From Schizochytrium sp. TIO01 (Eukaryota; Sar; Bigyra; Thraustochytrida; Thraustochytriidae): a stretch of 64,000 bases of DNA. Position numbers and translations under genes: made by a program. Under the pieces are notes generated by a model. The model did no database searches. It was given only the letters and a program-made list of their open reading frames with translations, and was not told the origin of the DNA. Position 1 is the stretch's first letter; every line of letters starts with the position of its first letter. Location: contig SMSO01000031.1 of NCBI GenBank assembly GCA_004764695.1, forward strand, positions 432,600 to 496,599, given 5' to 3'. Below, piece by piece: positions 1 to 11,500 of the stretch.

Positions 1-470
1 ATAGCTTCACTTATTGGCCCAGAAGAAAGCTTTATTCTGATCTCTCTTATTTATGAGCCTCAAAAAATGACTAGCGATCTTCGCGTGAGCTTTGGAGGCA
101 GCTCCTCGACAAATCCTTTCATTTGGAACACTTACCTCTCTGTCAGCATTAACAGTTGGACACACTATACGATTTCGTTGGATTTGGAGCAGAATATAGC
201 AATCGTGTATGTCAATGGAGTAGAAGCTGCCCGCAAGCTTGTAGACCCCACGCTTGACCTCGCCGTTGAGGCTCCAAGCAGTGGTAGCAACCTCCTCATT
301 GGAGCACGTAGTTTCTTAGCAGCATTGCAGGGTAAAAAGCTATTTCTGGGTGAAATCGATGAGTTTCACCTTTGGGGACGCTCAGTCACTGCAGAAGAGG
401 CTGCGCAGTCGGCTTTTCTTTCGAGCACAGGGATGGAAGAAAAGCTTTTGGTATATCTTCCGTTCCACGA
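1..470 (+). other. LamG-like (jelly-roll) domain of the giant protein
   Basis: Codons 1-155 show the alternating strands of a laminin-G/pentraxin-like jelly roll: 'INSWTHYTISLD', 'AIVYVNGVEAAR', 'NLLIGAR' and 'FLGEIDEFHLWGRSVTAEE'. The 5' part of the domain is outside the window. Such domains usually bind glycans or matrix proteins; the ligand here is unknown. Confidence 0.75.
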
Positions 471-2532
471 ATGGGATATGCTTATTAAAACGCGTAGCGT
501 GGTATGGGGTGTGGAGGCTTGGGCAAGCTTGGAGCTTGTATCACTTCAACCCAACAAGCTCAGTCTCCGAGCAATTGTACCAAGCACTGCTCCCTTCGTT
601 GATGATTTTCTCGTCACAAATGAAGACCAAGCAGCTCTATTGCTCATAAATGCTACAGATCTGCGTCGTAGACCTCTGACTATCACATTGCACAGCCTAC
701 CCACCTCCGGAATGTTATTCCGAGGTCCATTTTCTGAACAAGTTCCAATCCGGAGCGTACCGACTGAACTTGCGCTGGGAGAACCACTCACTTATATGCC
801 ACAGCTAAACGCAAATGGTGAAGAACTGGATACTCTTACTTACTCTGTTTCAGTGTCTAGTGCAAGTGAAAGTGCAGATCAAGAGCAATCAACTCAGCTC
901 ACTACAATAAGAATTCGTGTTGAGCCGGTTGCTGATCCTCAGTCCTTGGTTTCGATCAAACCATACAATCATATCCAGGTCTCCATCCTTGGTGTCGGTG
1001 TGAATGACATTGATGCGGAACAAGCTCCACATGGGTATGAAATGAAAGTCGACCTTAACTTGAGAGATTCTTCCGATGGGTACCTGCAAGTTGCTCAAGA
1101 AAAGGAGATCGCTATGAAGACACGAACCCCACATGTTCTTGAGTTTCAAGGCATCCTCTCAAAGATTAACACTGCACTATCCCAGATCACTATTGAACAG
1201 CCCTTTTCGTTTGAGGAGTTCGACCAACTCAATCTCACGATTGATGACCTTGGGTACTACGGAAAAGGAGGACCGATGTCTGCCTCACAGACTTTTCAAG
1301 TGGGAAGCCGTCTTGCTGCTATTCCTCTCATTACCTCCGTTGAACCTCTTGAAATCGCTACGTCAACAGATTTCCTTCGAGTTTCTGGCTTAAACTTTAT
1401 TGGGAATTCTTCTGGGGCAATCCGTTGCATCTTCTCTTTTCTGGATCAGGATGGTCTTTCCACTGAAGTCTCCAGCGTGGGCAGCAAACTCGCTGACAGT
1501 GAGACAACTGAGTTACAATGCAAGCTGCCATCCTCATTGAGTGACCTTGAGTCAAGCTCATTTGTCTCTCTGTTTATTGAGAACGAATCTCGATTTCGCG
1601 GAAATTCCATTCGCCTCACAACTCGTAAAGACTTAGAGGTGTTGACTGTCTGGCCTACCTCAGGATCGGTATCTGGACTTACATGGATTAAAGTTCACCT
1701 TTGCAGAGATGAAGAAGCTCCAGTACAACTACAAGACGAAATTTTCTGTGCGTTCAACGATAGAATTTTGTCTGCCGAGAAGCTCTCGAGTGACCTTATT
1801 GGGTGTCTGACTCCTCCAGCACAACGTGACGGTGATATTGCAAAACTCTCAATCATTCGAAACGGTGCTCAGTATAGTACAGAGTGGACTTTTACCTATG
1901 AAGAGGCAGCAGTTGTGCGTGCCTTGCATCCAATGCAAGGATCGGAGCTCGGAGGCTTTGGTCTTGAAGTTTTGGGGTCTGCGTTTCACACAGATCTCAA
2001 CACCTCAAATGTTACCTGTGACTTTTACTTAGACCTTCAAACAGGTTCCCAAGGACTGGTTCGGGTACCAGTTGATGAAATCATGAGTTCATCGCAACTT
2101 ATTTGCAAGGTTCCTTCACGAGCAAGGATGCTAGCTGCAAATCCACACCTCGATCCTGCTGTGGATGGCTACCTCGTTTATGTTTCTATCTCAAACAACG
2201 GACAAGACGAAAGTGCTGCGCCTCCTATGCAATTTTCGTATTTGAGGATGCCTAGACTGCTTTCTGTCAATCCGGCAACTTTACCCTCCTCTGGGAATAT
2301 CCCTCTGGTTATTTTTGCTGACTCGTTTCCGTCAGGAGCATCTATGACTTGTGTTTTTAATCAAGAGGTCGCTGTGGAAGCTCTCGAGGTGACCGAATCT
2401 TACGCTCTTTGCATAGCCCCATCTTTTTCTGCAGTGTCTGGAAGTCGCACAGTCTCCTTGGACATCATTTCATCTGACCACGTACAACTTCCACTTTCTT
2501 TCCTGAAACATCATGGAAAAGCCTTTCAGTGA
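1..2532 (+). CDS. Giant LamG/TIG surface protein, 5' segment (partial, frame 1)
   Basis: The frame is open from the first base, so the gene begins upstream and the Met at 67 is internal. The first ~155 codons form a LamG/concanavalin-like fold: a 'W-x-HYTISLDL' strand, a 'VYVNG' strand and the closing 'GEIDEFHLWGRSVT' typical of Laminin_G_3 domains. From about nt 590 to 1320 is a cadherin/Ig-like stretch with 'NEDQ' and 'LTYSVSV' strands. From about 1330 four IPT/TIG domains follow, with the usual '(I/V)xP..G' start and paired cysteines. The frame stops at 2530-2532, but TIG-type sequence carries on at once in the frame used by the next segment. I read this as one gene with a one-base loss near the AAAA at 2517-2520. 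An extracellular adhesion or matrix role is inferred from the domains. Confidence 0.85.
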   Translation: MASLIGPEESFILISLIYEPQKMTSDLRVSFGGSSSTNPFIWNTYLSVSINSWTHYTISLDLEQNIAIVYVNGVEAARKLVDPTLDLAVEAPSSGSNLLIGARSFLAALQGKKLFLGEIDEFHLWGRSVTAEEAAQSAFLSSTGMEEKLLVYLPFHEWDMLIKTRSVVWGVEAWASLELVSLQPNKLSLRAIVPSTAPFVDDFLVTNEDQAALLLINATDLRRRPLTITLHSLPTSGMLFRGPFSEQVPIRSVPTELALGEPLTYMPQLNANGEELDTLTYSVSVSSASESADQEQSTQLTTIRIRVEPVADPQSLVSIKPYNHIQVSILGVGVNDIDAEQAPHGYEMKVDLNLRDSSDGYLQVAQEKEIAMKTRTPHVLEFQGILSKINTALSQITIEQPFSFEEFDQLNLTIDDLGYYGKGGPMSASQTFQVGSRLAAIPLITSVEPLEIATSTDFLRVSGLNFIGNSSGAIRCIFSFLDQDGLSTEVSSVGSKLADSETTELQCKLPSSLSDLESSSFVSLFIENESRFRGNSIRLTTRKDLEVLTVWPTSGSVSGLTWIKVHLCRDEEAPVQLQDEIFCAFNDRILSAEKLSSDLIGCLTPPAQRDGDIAKLSIIRNGAQYSTEWTFTYEEAAVVRALHPMQGSELGGFGLEVLGSAFHTDLNTSNVTCDFYLDLQTGSQGLVRVPVDEIMSSSQLICKVPSRARMLAANPHLDPAVDGYLVYVSISNNGQDESAAPPMQFSYLRMPRLLSVNPATLPSSGNIPLVIFADSFPSGASMTCVFNQEVAVEALEVTESYALCIAPSFSAVSGSRTVSLDIISSDHVQLPLSFLKHHGKAFQ

Positions 2533-5500
2533 AATACGTGAAAGAATTGGAGATTGCAACCATGAAGCCGCCCTTTCTAACAGTATCATTATCCCCTGTG
2601 CAGCTCTTTATCACAACGTCTGAAGAGCTCGCACCCTATGGCCATCTTGAATGTGTTCTTGAGTTCGTTGGTAGCCAATCTGCGCAAGTTTTTCTGTCAA
2701 GCAATATTCAAATATTAGCTTCAAACATGCTTGCATGCCAATTCGAGTTGGTGTCAAGGATTGTAAATGTATCCGAGTCAGGAATTCTTTGCATCCGACC
2801 CGTCAGTTGGCAGCAAAGCAACCCGCTTTCGTGCAATGAGGCAGGTGCTTTTGCTCGTAATGAGCTTCCTTTGATGCCAGCAGCAATGCTTCATTATATT
2901 GCACCTGCCAGGGTAGCCCAATCTGGAGGCAATGACATTATAGTATACGGAGATTTCACTTCTTTCTTGGAGAGTTATCCTCAACATCCAACTGCTACTG
3001 TCTTGTGCAAGATTACTGGTGTATATTTTCCTTTACAGCATGTAAGTGCTGCAATTGCTGTTGAAAGTGAGCGTGTTGTTTGCATTCAACCGCCTCTTGC
3101 AGTTGGCGAGTACCATATCCAGGTTTCTATTGATGAAGGTTACACTTTTAGCGAAGATAGATTTCTTCTGACTGTAACTGATCCATTTGTTGTATGGGGC
3201 TCGCATCCTCGGAAAATAATCCTAGGGCAATCCACAATGTCCTCTATTAAACTCCTTGGAACAAATTTGCAAGCAATTGACCCTGCAGCACAATGTGCGT
3301 GGTACTGGACCTCTAATTCATCTCTTCTGGGAACAACGCAAATAACGCAGGTAGATACTGATGGAAGTTGGCTAAGTTGTAATATACCAGAAATTACCTC
3401 CCCGACAAGAATGCGAGTAGAACTATTTACAGATGGCGTGAGCTTGTCTAGTAATGCTGGCACCGTTGAAGTAGAATTTCTCTTCTTGCCCAAAGTCATT
3501 CGACTAGAGCCGAACCATGGTTTACCAGGCACAAAAGTGATTGTACACCTGGACCAACCTCTTTCTCGCGTCAAGGCTTCTACTTGGGCTTGTGTTGACG
3601 AGTCTGGCCATGTTCTCAAAAAGGCTCTTTGGCTGCAAGAGAAGCAGATGCAATGTGCGTTTCGCAGTGATGAGATGCTCCCTTCTTCCATCGGTGTCAT
3701 TGACTTAGAAGAGCTTGAATCTATCGAGAAGATTCCAACTTTGAACTTCACTTCTTGGGCAGTTTTGACTAATGAGGAGGATGTCATAGTAAGTATTCAT
3801 GAGCACTTGGATATTTTCTCTGGGATACCCCGAAAGGTGCATGTTCGTGTCGAGGGCTTGCCTTTAGTGGCTCAAGTTGATCGAGAAGAATTTCGTTGTA
3901 GTTTTAGTACTTTGGGGCTTGTTTCAGGTCGTTCAGGCGTTTACGACGTTAAACCTCAGCATTCAACTTCGCTCTCTTCCACTAGTGCTGAGTTTACATG
4001 CGAGATTCCATCTAATTTTGCTGGACATCTTGTGAATTTCACAATGTACTGGATGGGCGGTGATGTTAATCTCCCTGGTACTGCTCAACTGAATATTTTG
4101 ACTCCTCCTCGACTTCAACGAGTGGAACCTGCAATCATTTCGCCTCTAATGAACACCAGTACAATTGATCTCCTGGGCTCTTTTACATTTGGTAAGAATA
4201 CTTTGCCCTCATCGTATAATTGGACCTGTATGTTTTATGCTACTGGCATTCGATTACACACGTCTCCTGGCGTATTTGTAGGCACAGATCGCATTCGTTG
4301 TGCCTTTGATAGCTTCCCAGAAACCCAATTATCTGGTCTTGTAAACGTATATCTGGAGGTTGATGGCGCTCCTATGTGTGAACATGATGGTGTTGCATTT
4401 ATCCATGTTGCAAATACTACTTCTATGGGGGCTTTACTTTGGCCTTCAACTGTGCACCAGAATACTAGTGAGGAACTCTTAATTTCTTTCGAAGAGGCAG
4501 CTGAAGTCCATGCACTTCTCTCCAGTTTTCAGTGGGTTGGTTGTGAGTTTGCTTCACAAGTACAGAGTGCCTCTCAGTCGAGCTCTTATGCAAAGGGTAA
4601 ACTGCGCGCGAACTTGTTCGCATGCAATGTCCCGAGTACCTTACAGCCAGGCTTTTTCGATGTTATGATTGTAGGAAGCCATCAGTCAGACGGAGGAACC
4701 TCAAAGCATACTCTTATTGGTATCGTCAATACCCTCCATGTTAAGTCACTGGGAACTGTTTTAGATATGACACCTACATCCGCATTGGCAGGCGATACAG
4801 TGGAAATTTCTGTTCAGCTTTCGCTTTCTTTGCTCGATGCAATGCAACCGGAAGATGGTTTTATGGATGACATTCTCTGCCGACTCGAAGGCTCCTTAAC
4901 TACTTCTACAGTGAGATTTCTCAGCGAGGATCTTACATTTACAAAGTTTGTCTGCCCTCTTCAGCTTGATGTTGACGAACATGGCTTTTACCCTCTTCAA
5001 GTATCGTTAAACGGGGGGCTAAGCTTTGTCACCATAGATAAAGACGCAGCAACCTTTGCAATTTTACCAAGGCCAATCGTGTCTAAACTTTTCCCCGACC
5101 TTGGTCCACAATCAGGCGGAACATTCCTCGAGATCACTGGTGAAAACTTTCCTCAAGATCGAGAATTGAGTTGCATCTTCTTCAATGGAAACACATCTTA
5201 TAAAGTACCTGCAAGTAGTGTATCCAAAACAACTCTGAACTGCGTTACTCCCGAGGTTGAGGCTTCTGCTGAGAAAATGTACAGAATTATGTTCCTTTCT
5301 GTTTCGGCCTCTGACCAACTAGCACTCGGAACGGCAGTTGATTCCAGCACAGTATCATTTGCGTTTGCCTCGGATATTTCTCTTTCTTATGTTACTCCAA
5401 CTGTTGGACCCGAAACAGGGGGAACCGAGATTCTGATGTACGGTGAAAATTTCCCTGTTGATGCTGAACTGCTGTGTCGTTTTGGTAGAACCCATATTGT

Positions 5501-8500
5501 TCGTGCCAAGGTTTTTAGCCCTGAGCGTGCAGTATGCACCAGTCCGCCACATCCACCAACGTTTGAAGAAAACCCCATAGCTATTGAGCTTTCTATCAAT
5601 GGCATTGACTTCGTTGGAAACCCTGGAGCAAATTTCACATATGTAATGCTTACCAGAGCATCATTTCTGCAACCCGACCGAGGTGTTGTTGGCGGTCTTC
5701 TCCACGTATTTGGCACTGGATTTCGTACCTCGCAAACAAACAAAGTGCTTTGCCGCTTTGGGGAGACTATAACAAATGTTGGAGAATTCATTTCATCTTC
5801 ACAGATTAAGTGCCGGATTCCAGACATGGGCCCAAATTTTGATTCAAACGAAATTGTGTCTGTCCAAGTATCTTGCAACGATGGCCAGGACTTTACTCCT
5901 TTTGATGAGAATACTGGATTTCGGGTTGAAGATATCTACAAGCTAGTCTCAATTTCTCCTAAAAGTGGCCCAGTGCATGGAGGAACTGAGATCTTTCTCA
6001 AACTCGAGTCACCAAGACTCCTCGATGGTGATTTGGTGTGTATATTTGATCAAGACCAAGTTGTTCAAGCCCATGTTGTTGATGATTCGTCCTACAGCTG
6101 CATCGTGCCAGCTTTGAAGGAAACGACTATGACGAATATGGTTTCACTTCACCTTATACCAGTAGCATTGCTTGACACTGCAGATATAGGGGGAAGTACC
6201 GAATCTCAACAAATGCTTTACTTTCAATATGACAAAGAAATCACTCTAGAACAAATTTGGCCACAAATAATACCTGAGGATATTGTGACTGAGGTGAATG
6301 TTCTTGGCTCTGGTTTTCGTCACGATATGGATCTTTTATGTAGAGTTGGCTTCAATTCACAGCTCTCAGAAGCTCGTTTCATCACAACTACTCTCGTCAG
6401 CTGTCCTATTGACCCCCAAAACCAACGTCCAGGGCATGTTCAACTTTCTCTAACAGCGAACAATCAACAGTTTTCAAACCTCGTCGACCTCAAGATTGTC
6501 GCGACAGCTTACATATCTACAGCTAGCCCCTTATCAGGTTCTATTCTCGGAGGAACAGCAATAAAGATTACTGGTACTGGATTTCACTCTGGGAATGGCT
6601 TTGCTTGCTACTTTGGTGGAATCAAGGCTCTATCGTCTGTAGTAGATTCTTCTACTGAAGCAGTATGTGTGTCACCACCGCGTACCAATGCAGGCCCCGT
6701 TAACATTTCCATCTCCAGTAATGATGGACAGCACCATGGTATTTCGACAGTTCCGTTTTTGTACACAGAACCACCAAAGATTACCTCAATTTACCCACCA
6801 CGGGGTCACGTTGGCTCTACGGTGATAATTCGAGGCAACTTTCCGGATATTGCCTACGATGAGTTGACCCTTTGCCAGATGCAAAATGTAACTGTCCTTG
6901 CTCACTGGGCAAACACAACAAGCATTGCTTGTGAGGTGCCATCTGAACTTGCATCTCTGTTGGATTTGAAACATCCCACTTTGCCCCTCGAGATTGCTGT
7001 AAGCGTGAACGGGGGTGTGGATTTTTCTCTTTCTGCACGTTTCACGCTCGCTCGTGAGCTAAGTGTAAGTAGCATTCATCCACAAGCAGGGCCGTCTACA
7101 GGTGGAACTCGTGTCGTGGTTTCATTGGCAGAGGAGGCCGAGACTTCAATCTACCTAGGTCCTATAATATGTCGTTTCGGACAGGGTGCGCTAGTTGTAG
7201 GAAAGTGGGTTGATAGACACAGTATTGCATGCCTTTCGCCAGCGCTTACTGCAGAAACTTTGGTTGAGGTTGCAATAAGCACTGATGGAATATCATTCAG
7301 CACTTCACCGGAATATTTCAAATCCGAATCAGAAATGATTATCTCTTCTTTGACACCGCAAGAAGGAGCCCTGTCTGGAGGCTTTGAAATCACCATTGAA
7401 ATGCAAGATGATATTTCTATCCTAGAAATCGACGCTATATACTGTCGATTTGCTGAGCGAATTACTGTACCTGGTCGTCAGATCAACTCAAAGACAATTC
7501 AATGTACAATGCCAGCTCTTTCTCATGCTGGAAAATTGCTAGTGGAGGTGTCTTTTAACAATGGAAAGACCTTCATCAAGAGCGACGTTTCCTTCCTTGC
7601 ACATACACGAAATCTCATGACTGCTCAATTGCGCTCATACCTTGCTCCAACCAATTCAGACAGTTTCCTGGAAATTTCTTGGCCTGGTTTGACCACAATA
7701 GACGATGCAGACTCAGACCTTACTTGCCGATTTGGAGATCTCACATCAAGCATTGAAATAGTTGATCGCGCAACAGGCCGTTGCAAGTGCAGTATCCCTC
7801 TGCACAGCGTTCCAGGAAGTACAAAGCTAGTTCTTGAATCTTCAAGTTTGATCCTTGCGGATCTTGGGCCAGTTTATCTTTATGAACCTTTCCAGGTAGA
7901 CCGAATTTTTCCAGATGTGCTAGAAGAAGAGCAAAGCCATATATGGCTCTGGACTCGAAACCTACCTTCTATTTTGACCGTGGTGTGTTCTTTTGACCCC
8001 ATCCAAACAAGCAAAGGTAGCTCTGGTACAATGAGAAGGTTGGCATCTGGTACAGTTACCGGAGAAGCAGTGCATTGCGACGTTCCACGGTCTTTAAACC
8101 CCGGAGAATACAGTGTTTCACTCAGTGCAAATGAAGGTATTAACTTCTCTACTGCTGAGAATACCTTAACCGTACTTCCATACTTGCAAGTCACTTCGCT
8201 GAGTCCTGTTGCAGGGCCTCAATCAGGCAATACTCCTATCACAGTTTTCTCATCGGTAGTAGATTCATTTTCAATTATCGAGCGTGATCCTGTCTTTTGT
8301 GTTTTTCAAGGCCTAGATGGCTCACAAACCTGGAAGGAAACCCCCGCAACGCTCATTTCTGTAGACGCTGGTTTTGCATTTTCATGTCGTACACCTGCTC
8401 AGCGTACTAGCGGCTTTGCAACTGTGGCACTACTTCGCCATAGCACCAGACAGTCAGGTGCAGCTTCGCACACTCTCTCTAAGGCTCTGCTTGATTCCCC

Positions 8501-11500
8501 AAAGTTCAGGTATGAACCGGCACGTGAGGAGTATCTTGCGAGCCCAGTTGCCGTACCAATGACAGGAAATTCCCAGCTTTCTATTATTGGAGCACATTTT
8601 CCTAGGTTGGATTCTGAGTTCACTGCAATTGTGAGCCTGCCATGCGGCAACGATGTAGAAACGACATGCTTGGTGGTGAGCGATACCGAGGCTTCCTGCA
8701 TTGTTCCTCCATCAAATGAGTTTGGATGGGCATCTATTATACTCTCGAAACATCCATCAGCCCCAGGAGCTACAAATGAACGTGTCACGTTTTATATGCA
8801 TCAGCCCTACGAAATCTCAGTCCTTTCTCCTTTTGGGGCATCCGAGCTAGGAGGTAAAGAAATCATAGTGCAATTAGACAAGCCTATCTCCGGCATTCTT
8901 CGAACTCTGGCATCCGAGCAAACCAGGTGCTTCTTCGGCGCAGATAGGTCTTCTCCAGGTCGCTGGGTTGACTCCTCCCATTTAGAGTGCATTTCGCCGG
9001 CGATGCGTCCGGGAAAATATACTTTTTCGATTTCATTTGTTCAGGATGCACCAACCATTGGGGGTGGCGGTACATTGATTGATATTTACGATGTGGAGAC
9101 TCTTACTGACATCTCAGCTCCTCTTGTGACAAGATCAGGTGGACAGCAGGTACTTCTTTCAGGCACTAATTTCGCCGCTGGTATGAAATGTCGATTTGGA
9201 GATCTGATGGTGAATGCAAATGTTGTTAATACCAGTACTGCCGTTTGCACTGTTCCACGACGCCACTTGGGCCCCTCCCGAGTGGCTGTGCAAGTAAGCC
9301 GCTGGGCAATCTGGGACGAGGCTTGGTCAGAGCATATTGACGATTTCCAAACAATATACTACCACCCAGATATTGCTGTTGAAAATATCGAACCTCGCTC
9401 AGTGTTGTCTAGTCATAGCCTGTTCATGAGTCTGTCTGGACTCAATGGCTCATTTTTTTCTCAAAATGAACTCTACTGTGCCTTCCATGGAGTTGTAAAA
9501 ACAACTTCGTTAGCAGCTATGCACGAAGATGGCACTCTGGAATGCTCCGTGCCTAACCTGGAAGCCTTTGAGAACCTGGGAGTCTATGAGCTCTTTTCTG
9601 TAGGTATAGAGATGTCTTCTGGAAATCGAGTCGACCTATCGATATCCAGCCGTCTACACTCAATGATTGAAGTTTATCGCCTTCCTAAGATATCTTTGCT
9701 CAGACCGCTTGTCTTTGCTCAAGAATCGTTGTCGTCAGAGACAAACTCAATTGATATGATAGGAAGACATTTCTCCGCTCGAATTGAGCTCTTATGTTAC
9801 TTTTTTCTACCTGAAGACAGTAGTAACTCAACACATTGGGTCACCCAACTGACCTTTTTGTCTTCTGGCATGGCACGCTGTCAGGTCCCGCATGATCTGC
9901 CACTAGGCATTGTTGCCGTTCAGTTGGCCAATCTTTCACCTACAAGTAATGAAGCTGTGAAATTGCCCATGGATGATAGTTTCACTTTTCTTGTCATTCC
10001 ACAGCCCAAGATGGAGTCTATCTATCCTAAGAGTGTTTCCGTCGCAGGTGGACAAGATGTGGTAGTCAGTGGGCATGGGTTCTCTCGTGTAAACTCTATG
10101 CCATTGCTTGAAGTGGCGAACCTTTATTGTGATTTCGGTGGTCAGCGTCGCACTCATGCAGAGGTGCTGAACGATACGCATGTTAAATGCCTCGCACCTC
10201 ACGGATCCAAACCAGGCTCCCTGAATGTGAGTCTCTTTCATGCTGACACTGAAGTTGGGCTCATTGGAGGCTCTGCACGTTTGACCTACACTCCTCATAC
10301 TCAGGTTCGCCATTTATCTCCGATGTTTGGGTCGGTAGCCGGCGGCACAACTCTTACAATAATTGGCCAAGGACTCGATAGTTTATCAGAAAGTTTACTA
10401 GACACTGAAATATTGGCATGCTGTTTTGTTGATGGGCAAGCTGGGACCGGAACTCAAAACTTTGAAACGAGCCTACTTTGCACAGCTGCAAATCTCGTAA
10501 GCAGTGATACCGTGGAATGCCTAACGCCTGAAAATGCATGGAACTTAAGTGATGAAGAACGCAAAACAGTAGGAGTGTTTGTTTCCACTGCCGAAATGAG
10601 CGAGTCAAGATTGGTCAGAAGAGGAAGCAAAGACCAAAGCCTTGCACTTTTCATAATGGTACCCTCGCCTCAGATCCACTCTGTCTATCCCCGGATGGTC
10701 TCGGAACTAGGCGGGGACATACTTCACTTAGAAGGCACAAACTTCTTGGCTCTGGATCCAACTATTCAGCCTCTGTGCATTTTTGGGCCTGGTTCTTCGA
10801 CTCAAGCCCAAATTGTATCACCTTCGAAAATGCTTTGCAAAGTCCCTGCGCATATACCTAGTAAAGTTCTTCTTCGCGTTTCGTTGAATGGAATAGACAC
10901 CATCGAGGTATCAAGTAGTACCATAGAGTTCTATACCCAAGCAACAACAACATCTATTAATCCTACAACTGGGCCAGCAAGTGGAGGTACTCTTCTCACT
11001 GTATCTGGAAATCAGTTTGTCCAGTCTGAGAATCTTTCATGTATTTTCCATCCGACCGATGGAGATCTTAAATCTCTCCGAATGACTGCACACTTTACGT
11101 CAGCAACCCAAGTCACCTGTGGAGCTCCACGAGTAAAGTTCGATGTAGACAGCTATGGCGTGATAGACTACTACGTCGAGGTAAGCAATTCGGGTGAATC
11201 TGTTGTGAGTAATACCAGCTTCGTAAAGTCTCTTGGCGGACTACCTACGTATTCGGTTCATCAAGATTTAGGTTCTTTTAGTGCATTCCCATATCTAATC
11301 AGCGCAGGGTCCACGACAGAGCTAACACTTTCTGGCTCTAATTTGCAGAATGTGCAATACTGTAGGCTTGGCACTCTTCAGTCGCCTGCTCTCGTTCGAG
11401 CTGGAGGGAATATGACCTGTCAGTTTGATCTTTCTCTAGACCAAGAGACACTAGTAGGCGGAAAGGTTTTCTCTCTCTACCTTTCCTCTAATCTTCAAGA

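Noticed and set aside
2529..2570. Independent start codon at 2529
   Set aside because: The frame is open from 2478 and the protein family sequence crosses the point. This is better explained by a one-base frame change.
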